64,000 bases of DNA from Dermacoccus nishinomiyaensis (GTDB lineage: Bacteria > Actinomycetota > Actinomycetes > Actinomycetales > Dermatophilaceae). Shown piece by piece: positions 47,260 to 58,129 of this stretch. Each line of letters begins with the position of its first letter. The first letter of the stretch is position 1. Both the position numbers and the translations under genes were made by a program. Below the pieces are notes generated by a model that worked only from the letters and a program-made list of their open reading frames with translations, searched no databases and was not told where the DNA came from. Location: positions 806,001-870,000 of the forward strand of contig NZ_UFXX01000001.1 of NCBI RefSeq assembly GCF_900447535.1. Reading direction: 5' to 3'.

Positions 47260-48231
47260 GTGACTTCCCTCGTTTCGATCGAACCGTCCGACGACCCGGT
47301 CGGCGACCTGCTGAACATCCTCGACGTCCGCCCGGTGGGCAGTGCAACGATCTCCGCGTCCTTCGACGAGGACGGTGAGCGCCGCGTCGACCTCGGTCAG
47401 AGCGCCGCGGACCTGTTCGTCGGCGAATCGCAGCCGCAGCCGCACGGGCGCATCTTCGGCGGGCAGGTTCTCGCGCAGTGCATCGTCGCGGCCGGCCGCA
47501 CCGTCGGTGAGATCAAGCCCGGGGCGCCGCGCCACATCCACTCCCTGCACGGGTACTTCCTGCGCCCGGGGGACGCTGCGCAGCCGGTGCGTTTCGCCGT
47601 CGAGCGACTACGTGACGGTGGGTCGTTCTCCGCTCGGCGCGTTCACGCGATCCAGAACGGCGCGCCGATCCTCAGCGTCATCATGAGCTTCCAGGAGGAC
47701 GCCGGCGGCATCGACCACCAGGTGACGATGCCGGACGTGCCGGCCCCCGAGTCGCTGCCCACGACCGCGGACATCGTCGGCGACATCGATCACCCGATGG
47801 CGCAGCACTGGGCGCGCGGACGCGCTGTCGACGTTCGACACGTCGAGGGCGGGCTCTATCTCGCGCCGGCGGACGAACGTCAGCCGTTCCAGAACCTGTG
47901 GATGCGCACACTGCGTGAGGTGCCGAACGACCCGCTGCTCAGCGCTGCGATCCTCGCGTACGCCTCCGACTACTCGATGCTCGAGGCGGCGATGCGCGCC
48001 AACGGCATCGCCTGGTCGTCACCCGGCTACCGCGCTGCGAGCCTCGATCACGCGATGTGGTTCCACCGACCCGTGGATCTGACGCAGTGGATCCTGTTCG
48101 CGCAGGAATCACCCTCGACGTCGGGTGGGCGCGGCCTCGGCGTGGGGCGCATGTTCACCGAGGACGGCACCCTCGTCGCCACCGTCGCGCAGGAGGGCAT
48201 GATGCGCCTCAAGGACGCCCCCCGCCCCTGA
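47260..48231 (+). CDS. tesB: Acyl-CoA thioesterase II (TesB family)
   Basis: A 323-residue double hot-dog thioesterase. The N-terminal half has RIFGGQVLAQCIVAAGRTV and HSLHGYFLRPGD, and the C-terminal half has LAYASDYSMLEAA (catalytic Asp) and ASLDHAMWFHRPVDLTQWILFAQESP (Gln). It cleaves medium and long acyl-CoA. TAGCCT lies 6 nt before the GTG (47248-47253), a likely leaderless start. Confidence 0.95.
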   Translation: MTSLVSIEPSDDPVGDLLNILDVRPVGSATISASFDEDGERRVDLGQSAADLFVGESQPQPHGRIFGGQVLAQCIVAAGRTVGEIKPGAPRHIHSLHGYFLRPGDAAQPVRFAVERLRDGGSFSARRVHAIQNGAPILSVIMSFQEDAGGIDHQVTMPDVPAPESLPTTADIVGDIDHPMAQHWARGRAVDVRHVEGGLYLAPADERQPFQNLWMRTLREVPNDPLLSAAILAYASDYSMLEAAMRANGIAWSSPGYRAASLDHAMWFHRPVDLTQWILFAQESPSTSGGRGLGVGRMFTEDGTLVATVAQEGMMRLKDAPRP

Positions 48232-48353
48232 CCTCGCGTACCGCCATCCCCTGCACGACTGCGATTCCCGTCCCCATCTGCGATGTTCGTGCCCATCCGC
48301 GATTCTTGGTCACATCCGTCGGGCTGCGACGCATGGGCGCTACGTTGAGGGGC

Positions 48354-48950
48354 ATGACTGATTTCGACGCTGACATCACGCTGACCGGGTCCTTGGTGCG
48401 GTTGGAGCCCTTGACGCTCGAGCATCATGACGGCCTCGTGGACGCCGTCAACGACGGCGAGATGTGGACGCGCTGGTACACGAGCGTTCCGCGCGCTGAC
48501 GGTGTTCGCGCGATGATCGAGCAGCGCCTCGCATGGCGCGAGTCGGGGTTCATGGTGCCGTTCGTCGCGGTGCGGCTGGCGGACGAGCAGGTGTTGGGGT
48601 GCACGACGTTCTACGACATCGTCGACGCGGTGCCGCGCGTGTCGATCGGCTACACGTGGAATCGCGCGTCCACGCACGGCACGGGCACGAACGCGGAGAG
48701 CAAGTTGTTGCTCATGACGTACGCCTTCGAGACGATCGGGGTCGAGTGTGTGCGGTACGAGACGAGCTGGATGAACCAGCAGTCACAGGCCGCGATCGAG
48801 CGTCTCGGCGCCAGGCGCGACGGCGTGTTGCGCGCCGATCGTCGCGAGGGCAACGGCGCATTGGGCGACAAGGTTGTCTATTCGATCCTTGCGCACGAGT
48901 GGCCGGCCTCGAAGGCTTCTCTCGAGGCGCGCCTCGCGAAACGGCGCTGA
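48354..48950 (+). CDS. GNAT family N-acetyltransferase (RimJ/RimL-like)
   Basis: A 198-residue acetyltransferase: SLVRLEPLTLEHHDGL at the start, VAVRLADEQVLGCTTFYDI and the acetyl-CoA region RVSIGYTWNRASTHGTGTNAESKLLLMTYAFE. NQQSQAAIERLGARRDGVLR is typical of the RimJ/RimL subgroup. The acceptor is unknown. TACGTT lies 7 nt before the ATG, while GAGG could also serve as a ribosome site. Confidence 0.88.
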   Translation: MTDFDADITLTGSLVRLEPLTLEHHDGLVDAVNDGEMWTRWYTSVPRADGVRAMIEQRLAWRESGFMVPFVAVRLADEQVLGCTTFYDIVDAVPRVSIGYTWNRASTHGTGTNAESKLLLMTYAFETIGVECVRYETSWMNQQSQAAIERLGARRDGVLRADRREGNGALGDKVVYSILAHEWPASKASLEARLAKRR

Positions 48951-49386
48951 CCCGTCAGCCCGACGGTCCGGATCCCCAGACCGCGGCACTGACTGCGCCG
49001 GCGATGCCGGCCGGCTCTGACGTCGCGGCGGCACCACGAGCACGCGTCATGACGCAGCCCTTCCCCGAGCCCAATCCGTCCCCCACCTCACGACGCAGGG
49101 ACAGCGGACAGTGACCCGGCGCACCATGGACTCTGGATGACAGCAACGCCCCTCACGAACACCGAGCGTGCGAGGTGTGAGTGAGAGGCGTTGCTGTCAT
49201 CCAGCCCGAAGGCCTGTCGCACCGAGGTGGCGCGGCGCTCCTGGGCGAGCCCGCGAGCTCAGGATCCGCGCCGCCCGGAAGACGGGTCGAGGGAGTATCA
49301 GTCGCGTGTCCTTTCCGCGACTTCGTCAGCGCTCGCTGCGGCAGGATCCTCGCTTCGCTGCGGTCCTACCTTCGCGCGCTTGATCC
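48951..49386. other. Gene-free stretch between GNAT and ettA stops
   Basis: About 435 bases without a supported gene between two convergent genes. It contains the palindromic element at 49133-49204; otherwise I see no promoter, RNA or repeat. Confidence 0.6.
49133..49204. repeat. Palindromic element, family A copy 2
   Basis: A perfect 18-bp inverted repeat (CTGGATGACAGCAACGCC, 49133-49150, with 49187-49204) plus an inner CTCAC/GTGAG step carries the same cap ACACCGAGCGTGCGAGGTG as the copy at 12984-13055. The outer arms differ from that copy, yet both are fully complementary. GCCCGAAG follows, as in copy 1. Confidence 0.7.
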
Positions 49387-51069
<1,683 letters not shown>

Positions 51070-51141
51070 GCGCCCGAGGCTATCGGTTGCAAGCCGTTCG
51101 ACGCGACTTTCCGCGGCGCGTGCGGGGCCCGACGTCCGCCC

Positions 51142-51172
51142 GGCCGGGCGGTGACGTGCTCACCGTCCGGCC
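51142..51172 (-). terminator. Hairpin terminator after ssb
   Basis: A 13-bp stem with one G-U pair (51142-51154 with 51160-51172) and a 5-nt loop lies just beyond the ssb stop and upstream of ettA. Confidence 0.7.
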
Positions 51173-51184
51173 GGCCTCGCCGTC

Positions 51185-51691
51185 TCAGGCGTCGACGAGC
51201 GCGCGGCGCCCCTCGGTGGCTTCCTCGTCGGACGCGGGTTCGCTGCGGCCGAACTGCTCGTTCTCCACCGTGCGCGTCACCTCCGTGACGATGTCGTCGG
51301 CGAGGCGGTGGGAGCTCGGGATGACGGGGTCGGAGCACTTCGTGAACGACGTCTGCCCGAACTTGTGGGAGGCGCCGATGTCGTGCGCGTCGATCTGCAC
51401 GCTCATGCGCTGCGAGCCGTCCTGCGCGACGTACTGACTGAGCCGCAGCCGACCCGAGACCATGACGTGCTGACCCTTCGCGAGCGAGTGATAAGCGTTG
51501 CCCGCGAGCGTGCGGAACGCCGTCACGCTGAAGAACTGCGACGCACCGTCGCTCCACGTGTTCTCCTGCGCGTTCCAGCGGCGTTCGTTGACCGCCATCC
51601 GGAACGTGAGGAACGCATCCCCTGTCTTCGTCTGGCGCAGCACCGGGTCGGTGACGACGGTGCCGCTGATGTCGATCGCTACCTCGTTCAT
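51185..51691 (-). CDS. ssb: Single-stranded DNA-binding protein, paralogue without canonical tip
   Basis: A 168-residue protein with an OB-fold (GTVVTDPVLRQTKTGDAFLTFRMAVNERRWN and FFSVTAFRTLAGNAYHSLAKGQHVMVSGRLRLSQY). The C-terminal tail ends EGRRALVDA and lacks the acidic DDDIPF-like tip that recruits partner proteins. It is therefore probably the secondary SSB, not the replication SSB of the rpsF-ssb-rpsR operon. GGAGG lies before the ATG. Confidence 0.9.
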   Translation of the reverse strand: MNEVAIDISGTVVTDPVLRQTKTGDAFLTFRMAVNERRWNAQENTWSDGASQFFSVTAFRTLAGNAYHSLAKGQHVMVSGRLRLSQYVAQDGSQRMSVQIDAHDIGASHKFGQTSFTKCSDPVIPSSHRLADDIVTEVTRTVENEQFGRSEPASDEEATEGRRALVDA

Positions 51692-51997
51692 GGTGGTTCC
51701 TCCACTGCGGCCGCGGCCGCGTCAGGCGTCGCGCCGGCCACCTCGGCCGGTCGTGATCCCGACGCTAGGCAGGTTCGTCCGCCCCGCGCGTCCCACCGTC
51801 ACCGATGCTGTGGATAGGCCCTCCCGAGCGCTGCCTGGGAGGGCAGATTCACAGCTGGCACGCCTCGCCTGGGGACGGCCGCGACGCAGCGTCACCATCC
51901 CCAGCCCGGAGCCGAACCACGGTCCCCCCGCGCCTGACCCACGGCCGTACTGTCCGCAGAGCCCCCACCCACCAGCACCGCAACCATCGCCCGCGGC
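51692..51997. other. Intergenic stretch with no supported feature
   Basis: About 306 bases separate ssb from the GTPase gene on the same strand. I see no gene with a ribosome site, no strong hairpin and no recognisable regulatory motif. Confidence 0.5.
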
Positions 51998-53671
51998 TCA
52001 GGCCGACGCCTCCGTGAGCGCCCGTGCCGTGTCGTCGTGGCGCCTCACGACCGCCTCGACGGGCGCGATGATGCGCTCCGACGCCACCTGCGCGATGGCC
52101 TCGTCGAGGCGCTCCTGCGCATCCTGACGTGCGCGTCGGGCTCCCGTCCGAGCGAGGGTCCGCGTGAGGACCGTGAGCAACAACCCCGCGAGCAACCCGC
52201 CGGCGAGCATGACGAGCGGGATGGGCAGCCAATCACCCGCCATCGTCGGGACGCCCACGTGGATCTGCATCGTGCCGAGCAGCGCGAGCACGATCAACCA
52301 CGCGGCCCCGGCCAGCGCGACACCGGCGAAGGCCCACTGCAGCGCCGACGCCGCGGCCCACCAACCCGGGAAGCGTCCGCGCAACGGCGTCCGCAGCACG
52401 GCCTGGTCGAGCGCGTCGGCCATGGCGCCGTCACGCCCCGTCGCGGCGCTGCGCACCTCGTCTGCCCAGGGGTCCGGCAGGCCGTCCGCAGCCTTCTCCC
52501 CGAGACGCCTCGTCGCGAGGTCGACCGCAGCGCACGCGGCCGGCGTCGCGGGAGGCAGCGACGACTTGCCGAGCACGACGCGCCGATCACCGCGGCTCAT
52601 GCCGTCGGACACCTGCTTGTCGAGCCCGAGCCGCGCGAGCGGCCGCGCCTTGAGCTTCTGCGACCATCGCGTGAACGGCCATCCGGTGCGCCGTGCCGCC
52701 TCTGTGCGGTAGTCGCGCTCGACGGCGTCGAGCACCACCCCCACACCGGCCGACTGCGCGAGGGCGGAGACGAGCTCGGCGTTCGTCCCACTCGTGCGAT
52801 GCTCGCGCACCGCTCCGACGTGCGAGCTGAGCCGCTGGGCCTGATGCCGCAGATCGCCCGCGAGGCGCCGATCGGCGGCATTCTTGGCCTGCACGACGTC
52901 CGCGAGAGCGTCGACGAGGGTCGTCACACCGCCGTCGACGACCGTCGAGGTGGGCAGCACGAGCGCGTCCGTCAGCCCGTCCTCGACGAGGAGGCGACTC
53001 AGGTCGGCGAGGCAGCTGTCGGCCCCCTCCGGCGTCAACCGATCGGCCTGGTTGAGCACGACGATCGACGTCGCCTTCGCGACCGCGAGCTGACGGACGT
53101 ACTGCTCGTGCAGCACCGCGTCGGCGTACTTCTGCGGGTCGGTGACCCACACGAACAGATCGCACAGCTCGAGCACGCGATCGGCCTCCGCACGGTGCTC
53201 ACGCACACGGGAGTCGAAGTCGGGAAGGTCGAGCAGGACGAGCCCGTCGAGTTCGGCATGGCGTGGCATCGCGGCGTGCACCTGATGGCGTGAAGGCACG
53301 TCGAGCCAGTCGAGCAACTCGCTCGGAACGCTCTCACCCCAGATCGCCGCGGCGGCCCGTGACGTCGTCGGGCGGCGCGCGCCGACCCGCGAGACGGGCT
53401 CGCCGACGAGCGCGTTGAACAGGCTCGACTTGCCGGAGCCGGTCGCCCCGGCGAGCGCGACGACGGTGTGGTCACCGCCGATCCGTGAGCGCTCGGCGAC
53501 GCGCGCCAGCAGCTTGCGGGCGACGGCGACATCGTCCGCGGGCAAGGCGGGCCCACCGAGCGTCAGCGCGCGTTGCAGCGCGGCGGCGCGGCCGTCGACC
53601 TCCTCGCGCGTGATGGGAGCGACGACCTCGGCGCGTTCGCGCCGCTCGCGTCCGAACGGCTTCCAGCTCAT
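51998..53671 (-). CDS. Membrane GTPase, dynamin/YfjP-like (second of pair)
   Basis: A 557-residue GTPase. G1 is GATGSGKSSLFNAL near 74-87, G3 DLPDFDS near 147 and G4 NQAD near 204. A helical middle is followed by two membrane segments near 445-510 (ALQWAFAGVALAGAAWLIVLAL and IPLVMLAGGLLAGLLLTVL). Paired dynamin-like GTPases of actinobacteria, such as DynA/DynB of Streptomyces, remodel membranes at division sites; the link here is by layout and motifs only. The ATG overlaps the stop of its partner by 4 bp. Confidence 0.83.
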   Translation of the reverse strand: MSWKPFGRERRERAEVVAPITREEVDGRAAALQRALTLGGPALPADDVAVARKLLARVAERSRIGGDHTVVALAGATGSGKSSLFNALVGEPVSRVGARRPTTSRAAAAIWGESVPSELLDWLDVPSRHQVHAAMPRHAELDGLVLLDLPDFDSRVREHRAEADRVLELCDLFVWVTDPQKYADAVLHEQYVRQLAVAKATSIVVLNQADRLTPEGADSCLADLSRLLVEDGLTDALVLPTSTVVDGGVTTLVDALADVVQAKNAADRRLAGDLRHQAQRLSSHVGAVREHRTSGTNAELVSALAQSAGVGVVLDAVERDYRTEAARRTGWPFTRWSQKLKARPLARLGLDKQVSDGMSRGDRRVVLGKSSLPPATPAACAAVDLATRRLGEKAADGLPDPWADEVRSAATGRDGAMADALDQAVLRTPLRGRFPGWWAAASALQWAFAGVALAGAAWLIVLALLGTMQIHVGVPTMAGDWLPIPLVMLAGGLLAGLLLTVLTRTLARTGARRARQDAQERLDEAIAQVASERIIAPVEAVVRRHDDTARALTEASA

Positions 53672-55383
53672 CGCGCCTCCTCGACGTGGGTGAGCGCCGT
53701 CTCGATGCGAGCCGCCGCCTGCTTCGGCAAAGCCACCTCACCGAGCGCAGCGTCGTAGCGACGTTCCTCGGCGGCGAAGAGCGCCTCGACGCGCTCGATG
53801 AGCAGACCGCGGGCCGCCTTGGCGAGCGAGCGGACGGCCTGGTCGCCGAAGATCGCCTCGAGCAGGCGCTGCGCGAGCACGGACGAGCCGGCGGAGATGC
53901 CGACCTCAGCGCCCGTCAGGCCGCCGGTCGAGGCGAACGTCACGATCATGAGCAGCACGGCGATGCCGTTGACGCCGAACGCGAGAAAACGCGCCGTCGA
54001 GCGCTTCTCACCGGCTTCGGAGCGGACGAGCTCGAGCACGTCGCCCTGCCAGTCGCGCACGAGCCGCTCGATGTGGTCGGCCACCTGCGGACTGGCTGAG
54101 GTCAGCTCGGGGTGACGCGCCACGAGCGGTTTGCCCGCGTCGTCGAGGCGCCAACCGCGGCCGGCGTCGAGGGCTGCCGATTCAGCGTGTGAGGTGACCA
54201 GCTGTGCCACCCCGGACTGCAGCGCCTCCCCCAGATCCCTCGCGGGTGCGGCCTTCTCCGTCCGCGCGGTGAACATAGCGGAGACGCGGTCGCGCAGGCG
54301 GCTGACGCCGGCCTCGAACTGCTTGAACAGCTCACCCGTACCGACGAACTCCTGCCACCGCGCGAGCACCTCGCCGCGCAGCAGCGTGCCGTCCTCAAGA
54401 CCTTCGGCCACCTCCTGCAGGTGCTCGCGATAGGCCTCGTGGGCCACGTCGCTCAGCCGGGCGTGGGCGTCCTCCTGGGCCCGCGCCGCCGCGACGCTCG
54501 CCCGTGCCCGCGGCGCCAGCGAGTCGAGGGCGCCGTCGAGGGTGCGGCGGATAACGGCCTGCCGCGACATCGCGTCACTCGCGAGCGAGTTGAGCCACTC
54601 GGTGATGCGCGCGACTTCGGCCTGCGGCAGCATGCCGAAGTCGTCGAGCGGCGATTCGGCGACCGCGAACACCGGCGCACGGCCCAGCCCCTGCGCGGCG
54701 AGCATGCGCGCGAGGTCGGCCTGCACCTCGTCGATCGCCTCGCGCGGCACCCGGTCGAGGACGACGGCGACGGACGTCCCGCGCTCCGTGGCCTGCTCGA
54801 GCATCTCCCACGGCACCGCGTCGGCGTAGCGCACCGCGGTCGTGACGAACAGCCACAGGTCGGCGGCCGACAGCAGCTGTCGGGCCAGGTCGCGGTTCGC
54901 GGAGACGACGGAGTCGATGTCGGGCGCGTCGAGCAGCGCCAGCCCGCGCGGCACGGACGCCGACGCGACGAGCCGCAGCGACGACGGGTCGTCACCCTGC
55001 GTCGCACTGCCGGTCAGGCGTGACAGGCCGGGCAGCACCCGCTCGTCGATGAACCAGTGCGTGTCGCTCGGGTGGTGGATGAGAACCGACGCGCGCGTCG
55101 TCGGGCGCAGGACACCCGAGCGCGTCACCTGCTCGCGCACGATCGAGTTGACGAGCGTCGACTTGCCCGCACCCGTCGATCCACCGATGACGGCGAGCAG
55201 CGGCGCGTCGAGCGATTCGAGGCGGGGCATGACGTAGTCGTCGAGTTGCGCGACGAGCTCGTGCTGCGAGCGCCGAGCGACCGCCGCGTCAGCCGTCTCG
55301 AACGGGAGGACGTTGGCCGCGACGGCGGCGCGCAGCTCACCGACTGCTGCGTGCAGCCGGGCGGCGTTGAAGGGTTCGTTCAC
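53668..55383 (-). CDS. Dynamin-like GTPase (first of pair)
   Basis: A 571-residue GTPase. G1 is GGSTGAGKSTLVNSI, G3 is DAPDIDS and G4-like VLDRVP. A long helical stalk follows, then a membrane segment (VNGIAVLLMIVTFAST) and a C-terminal helix. It shares an operon with the GTPase gene downstream and was probably formed from the same ancestor. AAGACT lies 6 nt before the GTG at 55383 (55390-55395), which fixes the start and suggests a leaderless message; a longer in-frame reading is rejected. Confidence 0.83.
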   Translation of the reverse strand: MNEPFNAARLHAAVGELRAAVAANVLPFETADAAVARRSQHELVAQLDDYVMPRLESLDAPLLAVIGGSTGAGKSTLVNSIVREQVTRSGVLRPTTRASVLIHHPSDTHWFIDERVLPGLSRLTGSATQGDDPSSLRLVASASVPRGLALLDAPDIDSVVSANRDLARQLLSAADLWLFVTTAVRYADAVPWEMLEQATERGTSVAVVLDRVPREAIDEVQADLARMLAAQGLGRAPVFAVAESPLDDFGMLPQAEVARITEWLNSLASDAMSRQAVIRRTLDGALDSLAPRARASVAAARAQEDAHARLSDVAHEAYREHLQEVAEGLEDGTLLRGEVLARWQEFVGTGELFKQFEAGVSRLRDRVSAMFTARTEKAAPARDLGEALQSGVAQLVTSHAESAALDAGRGWRLDDAGKPLVARHPELTSASPQVADHIERLVRDWQGDVLELVRSEAGEKRSTARFLAFGVNGIAVLLMIVTFASTGGLTGAEVGISAGSSVLAQRLLEAIFGDQAVRSLAKAARGLLIERVEALFAAEERRYDAALGEVALPKQAAARIETALTHVEEAR

Positions 55384-55569
55384 CCTGTCAGTCTTGCCGG
55401 TGCGCGCGTGCGGCTCAACTCGCTCGGCGCATCGACCGTTCCCGGATGCCATGACGGCGCTGTGGCATCAACGCCTGATGCCCTGCCGACCACGTCGCCA
55501 TCCCGCGCGCTGCTACCTCCGAGCGTCGTCGCCTTTGAGCGTCGTAGCGCTTCGAGCGCCGCCGCGCCG

Positions 55570-56841
55570 TCAGCCCTCGAGCAGCGTCTGCCCGACGTAG
55601 GAACCGTCGCGCGCGCCCGGCGGAATGGCGAACAGCCCGGATCCGGTGTGCTGCAGGTATTCCATGAGGGCATCCTCGCGGGACATGCGCATCTGCATCG
55701 GGATGTACTGCGTCGACGGGCGGCGCACGTACGCGAGGAAGAACAGCCCCGCGTCGAGGCGACCGAGCGCATCGTTGCCGTCGGTGAAGTTGTAGCCGCG
55801 CCGCAGCATCTGGACGCCCTTGTTGTTCTTCGGGTGGGCGAGGAAGACGTGCGAGTTCTTGGCGATGAGGGGCTTGTTCTCGCGGCCGGTGACGTCGAAG
55901 CGTGGTTCGTCGAACTCCTTGCCGCCCGACAGCGGCGCTCCTTCGGCGCGGTCGCGGCCGATGAGGGTCTCTTGCTCGCGCAGGCTCGTGCGATCCCACG
56001 TCTCGAGGTGCATCGTGATGCGGCGCGCCACGAGATACGAGCCGCCGGCCATCCAGTCGGCTGCGGCGTCGTCGCCCTTCGAGACCCACACGTGCTCGTC
56101 GACGACGTCCTGCGACTCGGCCTTGATGTTGGCCGTGCCGTCCTTGAACCCGAACAGGTTGCGCGGCGTCGCCTGCGCCGTCGACGTCGAGCTGGTGCGA
56201 CCGAAGCCGAGCTGCGCCCAGCGCAGCGCGGCGAGGCCGAAGGCGATGCGGGTGAGGTTGCGGATGGCGTGGACGGCGATCTGCGGGTCGTCGGCGCAGG
56301 CCTGGACGCAGAGGTCACCGCCGCTTCGATGCGGGTCGAGCTTGTCGGCCGGGAAGTGCGGCAGCTCGCGCAGTTCCTTCGGCTGCTTCTTCGCCAGGCC
56401 GAAACGATCCTTGCCGTCGCTCGTGCGGAACAAGGTGGGGCCGAAGCCGAACGTGATCGTCAGGCCGGCCGCGCCGAGCCCGTCGGCCTCACCCGTGTCG
56501 GCCGGGGGGGCGTCGTAGGACGTCACCTCGTCCGACGCCGGCAGCCCGCGCATCATGCGTTCGGCGGCGGAACTCCAGGCACGTAGGAGCGTCTCGAGGT
56601 CGTCTCGGGTGCTCGCGGTGACGTCGAACGCGGCGAAGTAGAGCCGGTCCTGTGCCGGGGTGACGATGCCGCTCTGGTGGGCGCCGAAGAACGGGTAGGT
56701 GCGCGCCGAGGCGTCGGGAGCCGGGTTCGCGGAAGCCTGAGAGGCACCCCACCCCCCGGCGAATCCGGCCAGCCCTGCGGCTGCGCCGCCTCCTGCGACA
56801 CCGAACATCCCGCGGCGCGACAGCTGCGTCACTTCACCCAT
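55570..56841 (-). CDS. efeB: Deferrochelatase/peroxidase EfeB (Dyp-type), Tat-exported
   Basis: A 423-residue Dyp-type haem peroxidase. The N-terminus has a twin-arginine signal SRRGMFGVAGGGAAAGLAGFAGG, so it is exported folded. The GFKDGTANIK motif carries the catalytic Asp, and the proximal haem His and distal Arg regions follow (RPSTQYIPMQMRMSREDALMEY). It oxidises Fe(II) or strips iron from haem for the Efe importer. ATG 56841 has little room for a ribosome site; GTG 56832 with AAGG 9 nt upstream is an alternative. A hairpin at 56909-56943 separates it from efeO. Confidence 0.94.
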   Translation of the reverse strand: MGEVTQLSRRGMFGVAGGGAAAGLAGFAGGWGASQASANPAPDASARTYPFFGAHQSGIVTPAQDRLYFAAFDVTASTRDDLETLLRAWSSAAERMMRGLPASDEVTSYDAPPADTGEADGLGAAGLTITFGFGPTLFRTSDGKDRFGLAKKQPKELRELPHFPADKLDPHRSGGDLCVQACADDPQIAVHAIRNLTRIAFGLAALRWAQLGFGRTSSTSTAQATPRNLFGFKDGTANIKAESQDVVDEHVWVSKGDDAAADWMAGGSYLVARRITMHLETWDRTSLREQETLIGRDRAEGAPLSGGKEFDEPRFDVTGRENKPLIAKNSHVFLAHPKNNKGVQMLRRGYNFTDGNDALGRLDAGLFFLAYVRRPSTQYIPMQMRMSREDALMEYLQHTGSGLFAIPPGARDGSYVGQTLLEG

Positions 56842-56908
56842 CCTTCTGCACGTCGTGTCGATCCGCTCTGACGCGGATCCGGTCGCTGCGATCGTCGTGA
56901 CGACCACC

Positions 56909-56943
56909 GTCGAAGCGCCCCACCCAGGGTAGGGCGCTTCGAC
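56909..56943 (-). terminator. Hairpin between efeO and efeB
   Basis: GTCGAAGCGCCC (56909-56920) pairs perfectly with 56932-56943, just beyond the efeO stop. It could end the efeUO message or partly attenuate it before efeB. Confidence 0.65.
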
Positions 56944-56950
56944 GCCGGTG

Positions 56951-58129
56951 TCAGGACGTGACGGTCGCCGTCAGCTTCGACAGCGGTTCGCTGAGCGCGT
57001 TGACCGCGTCGGAGAGTTCCTTGACCTCGGCCTTCGACAGCTTGTCGTAGCTCTTGAAGACGGCGTCGTCTCCGGAACCGGAGACGCGGTGCTTGTCGAG
57101 CAACTTCTGCAGCGCCGCGAACTTCGTCGCGATCGACGTGTCGAGCTTCGCGTCCTTCTTCTTGAGCAGCGGACGCAGGTTCTCCCACGCGATGCGTGCG
57201 CCGTCGACGTTGCCCTGGAAGTCGTAGAGGTCGGTGTGCGACCAGATCTCCTCCTCGCCGGTGACCTTGCCCGTGGCGACCTCGTCCATGAGGGACTTCG
57301 CGCCGTTGGCGATCTTGTCGGCGGTGAACGTCGTCGTCTTGGTGCGCGTCTCGAACGTCTTGGTATCGCTGAGGAGCTGGTCGGCGATCTTGTTGCGCTC
57401 GGTCTTGCTCATCTCGGTGTAGCCCGACTTCGGCGGCCACAGATCCTTCTCGATGCGGTGCCAGCCGGTCCACTCCTGGCCCTTCTCGAGGTCGGCCTCG
57501 CGCAGGTCCATCTTGGGGTCGAGGTCGCCGAACGACTCGGCGACGGGCTCGACGCGCTCCCAGTGCAGGCGCGCCTTCGCGTAGAGGGCGCGCGCCTCGG
57601 CGTCCTTGCCGCTCTTGTAGAGGTTGACGAACGTCGTCGTCTGCGCGCTCAGCTGCGTCGCCTGATCCTTGACGTAGGCCTGGTACTGCTTGTCGGCCTC
57701 GTCGACGAGCGCCTTGTCGGCCCCCGTCGGTGTGAGGTCGGCGCCGGAGTCGGTGACGGTGAACTTCGACTGGATGCCCTTGCCGACCATGCCCGGCTTG
57801 CAGGCCGTGTAGTACGTGCCCGGCGCGGCCTTGACGACGAGTTCACGCGTCAGGCCCGGTGCGATGTTCTCGACCTCGCCGACGATGCGGAGGCGGTCCG
57901 AACCGAGCAGGTAGAACTCGGTGACCTTGTCGCCGTCGTTCTTGACGCTGAACGACAGGGTGCCCGAGGGTGCCTCCGAGGCCGAGACCTTGCACTCGCT
58001 CGACGTGGAGGAGACCGTCAGCTTGCCGTTGCCCTTGGAATCCTTCGAGTTGCTCGTGCACCCGGTGAGCGCCAAGCCGGCGATGCTGGTGAACGCGAAT
58101 GCCCGTGCGGTGCGGGTGGGGAGAATCAT
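56951..58129 (-). CDS. efeO: Iron uptake lipoprotein EfeO (cupredoxin + M75 domain)
   Basis: A 392-residue exported lipoprotein with lipobox LALTGC near residue 24. An N-terminal cupredoxin-like domain (TLSFSVKNDGDKVTEFYLLG...YYTACKPGM) is followed by the M75 peptidase-like helical domain with the metal motif HxxE in LHWERVEPVAE and EEIWSHTDLYDF. It delivers iron to EfeU. Its ATG overlaps the efeU stop (ATGA). Confidence 0.94.
   Translation of the reverse strand: MILPTRTARAFAFTSIAGLALTGCTSNSKDSKGNGKLTVSSTSSECKVSASEAPSGTLSFSVKNDGDKVTEFYLLGSDRLRIVGEVENIAPGLTRELVVKAAPGTYYTACKPGMVGKGIQSKFTVTDSGADLTPTGADKALVDEADKQYQAYVKDQATQLSAQTTTFVNLYKSGKDAEARALYAKARLHWERVEPVAESFGDLDPKMDLREADLEKGQEWTGWHRIEKDLWPPKSGYTEMSKTERNKIADQLLSDTKTFETRTKTTTFTADKIANGAKSLMDEVATGKVTGEEEIWSHTDLYDFQGNVDGARIAWENLRPLLKKKDAKLDTSIATKFAALQKLLDKHRVSGSGDDAVFKSYDKLSKAEVKELSDAVNALSEPLSKLTATVTS

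Noticed and set aside
55384-55569. Repeated GAGCGTCGT units downstream of efeB
   Set aside because: Only two or three short, imperfect copies; likely chance in this composition.
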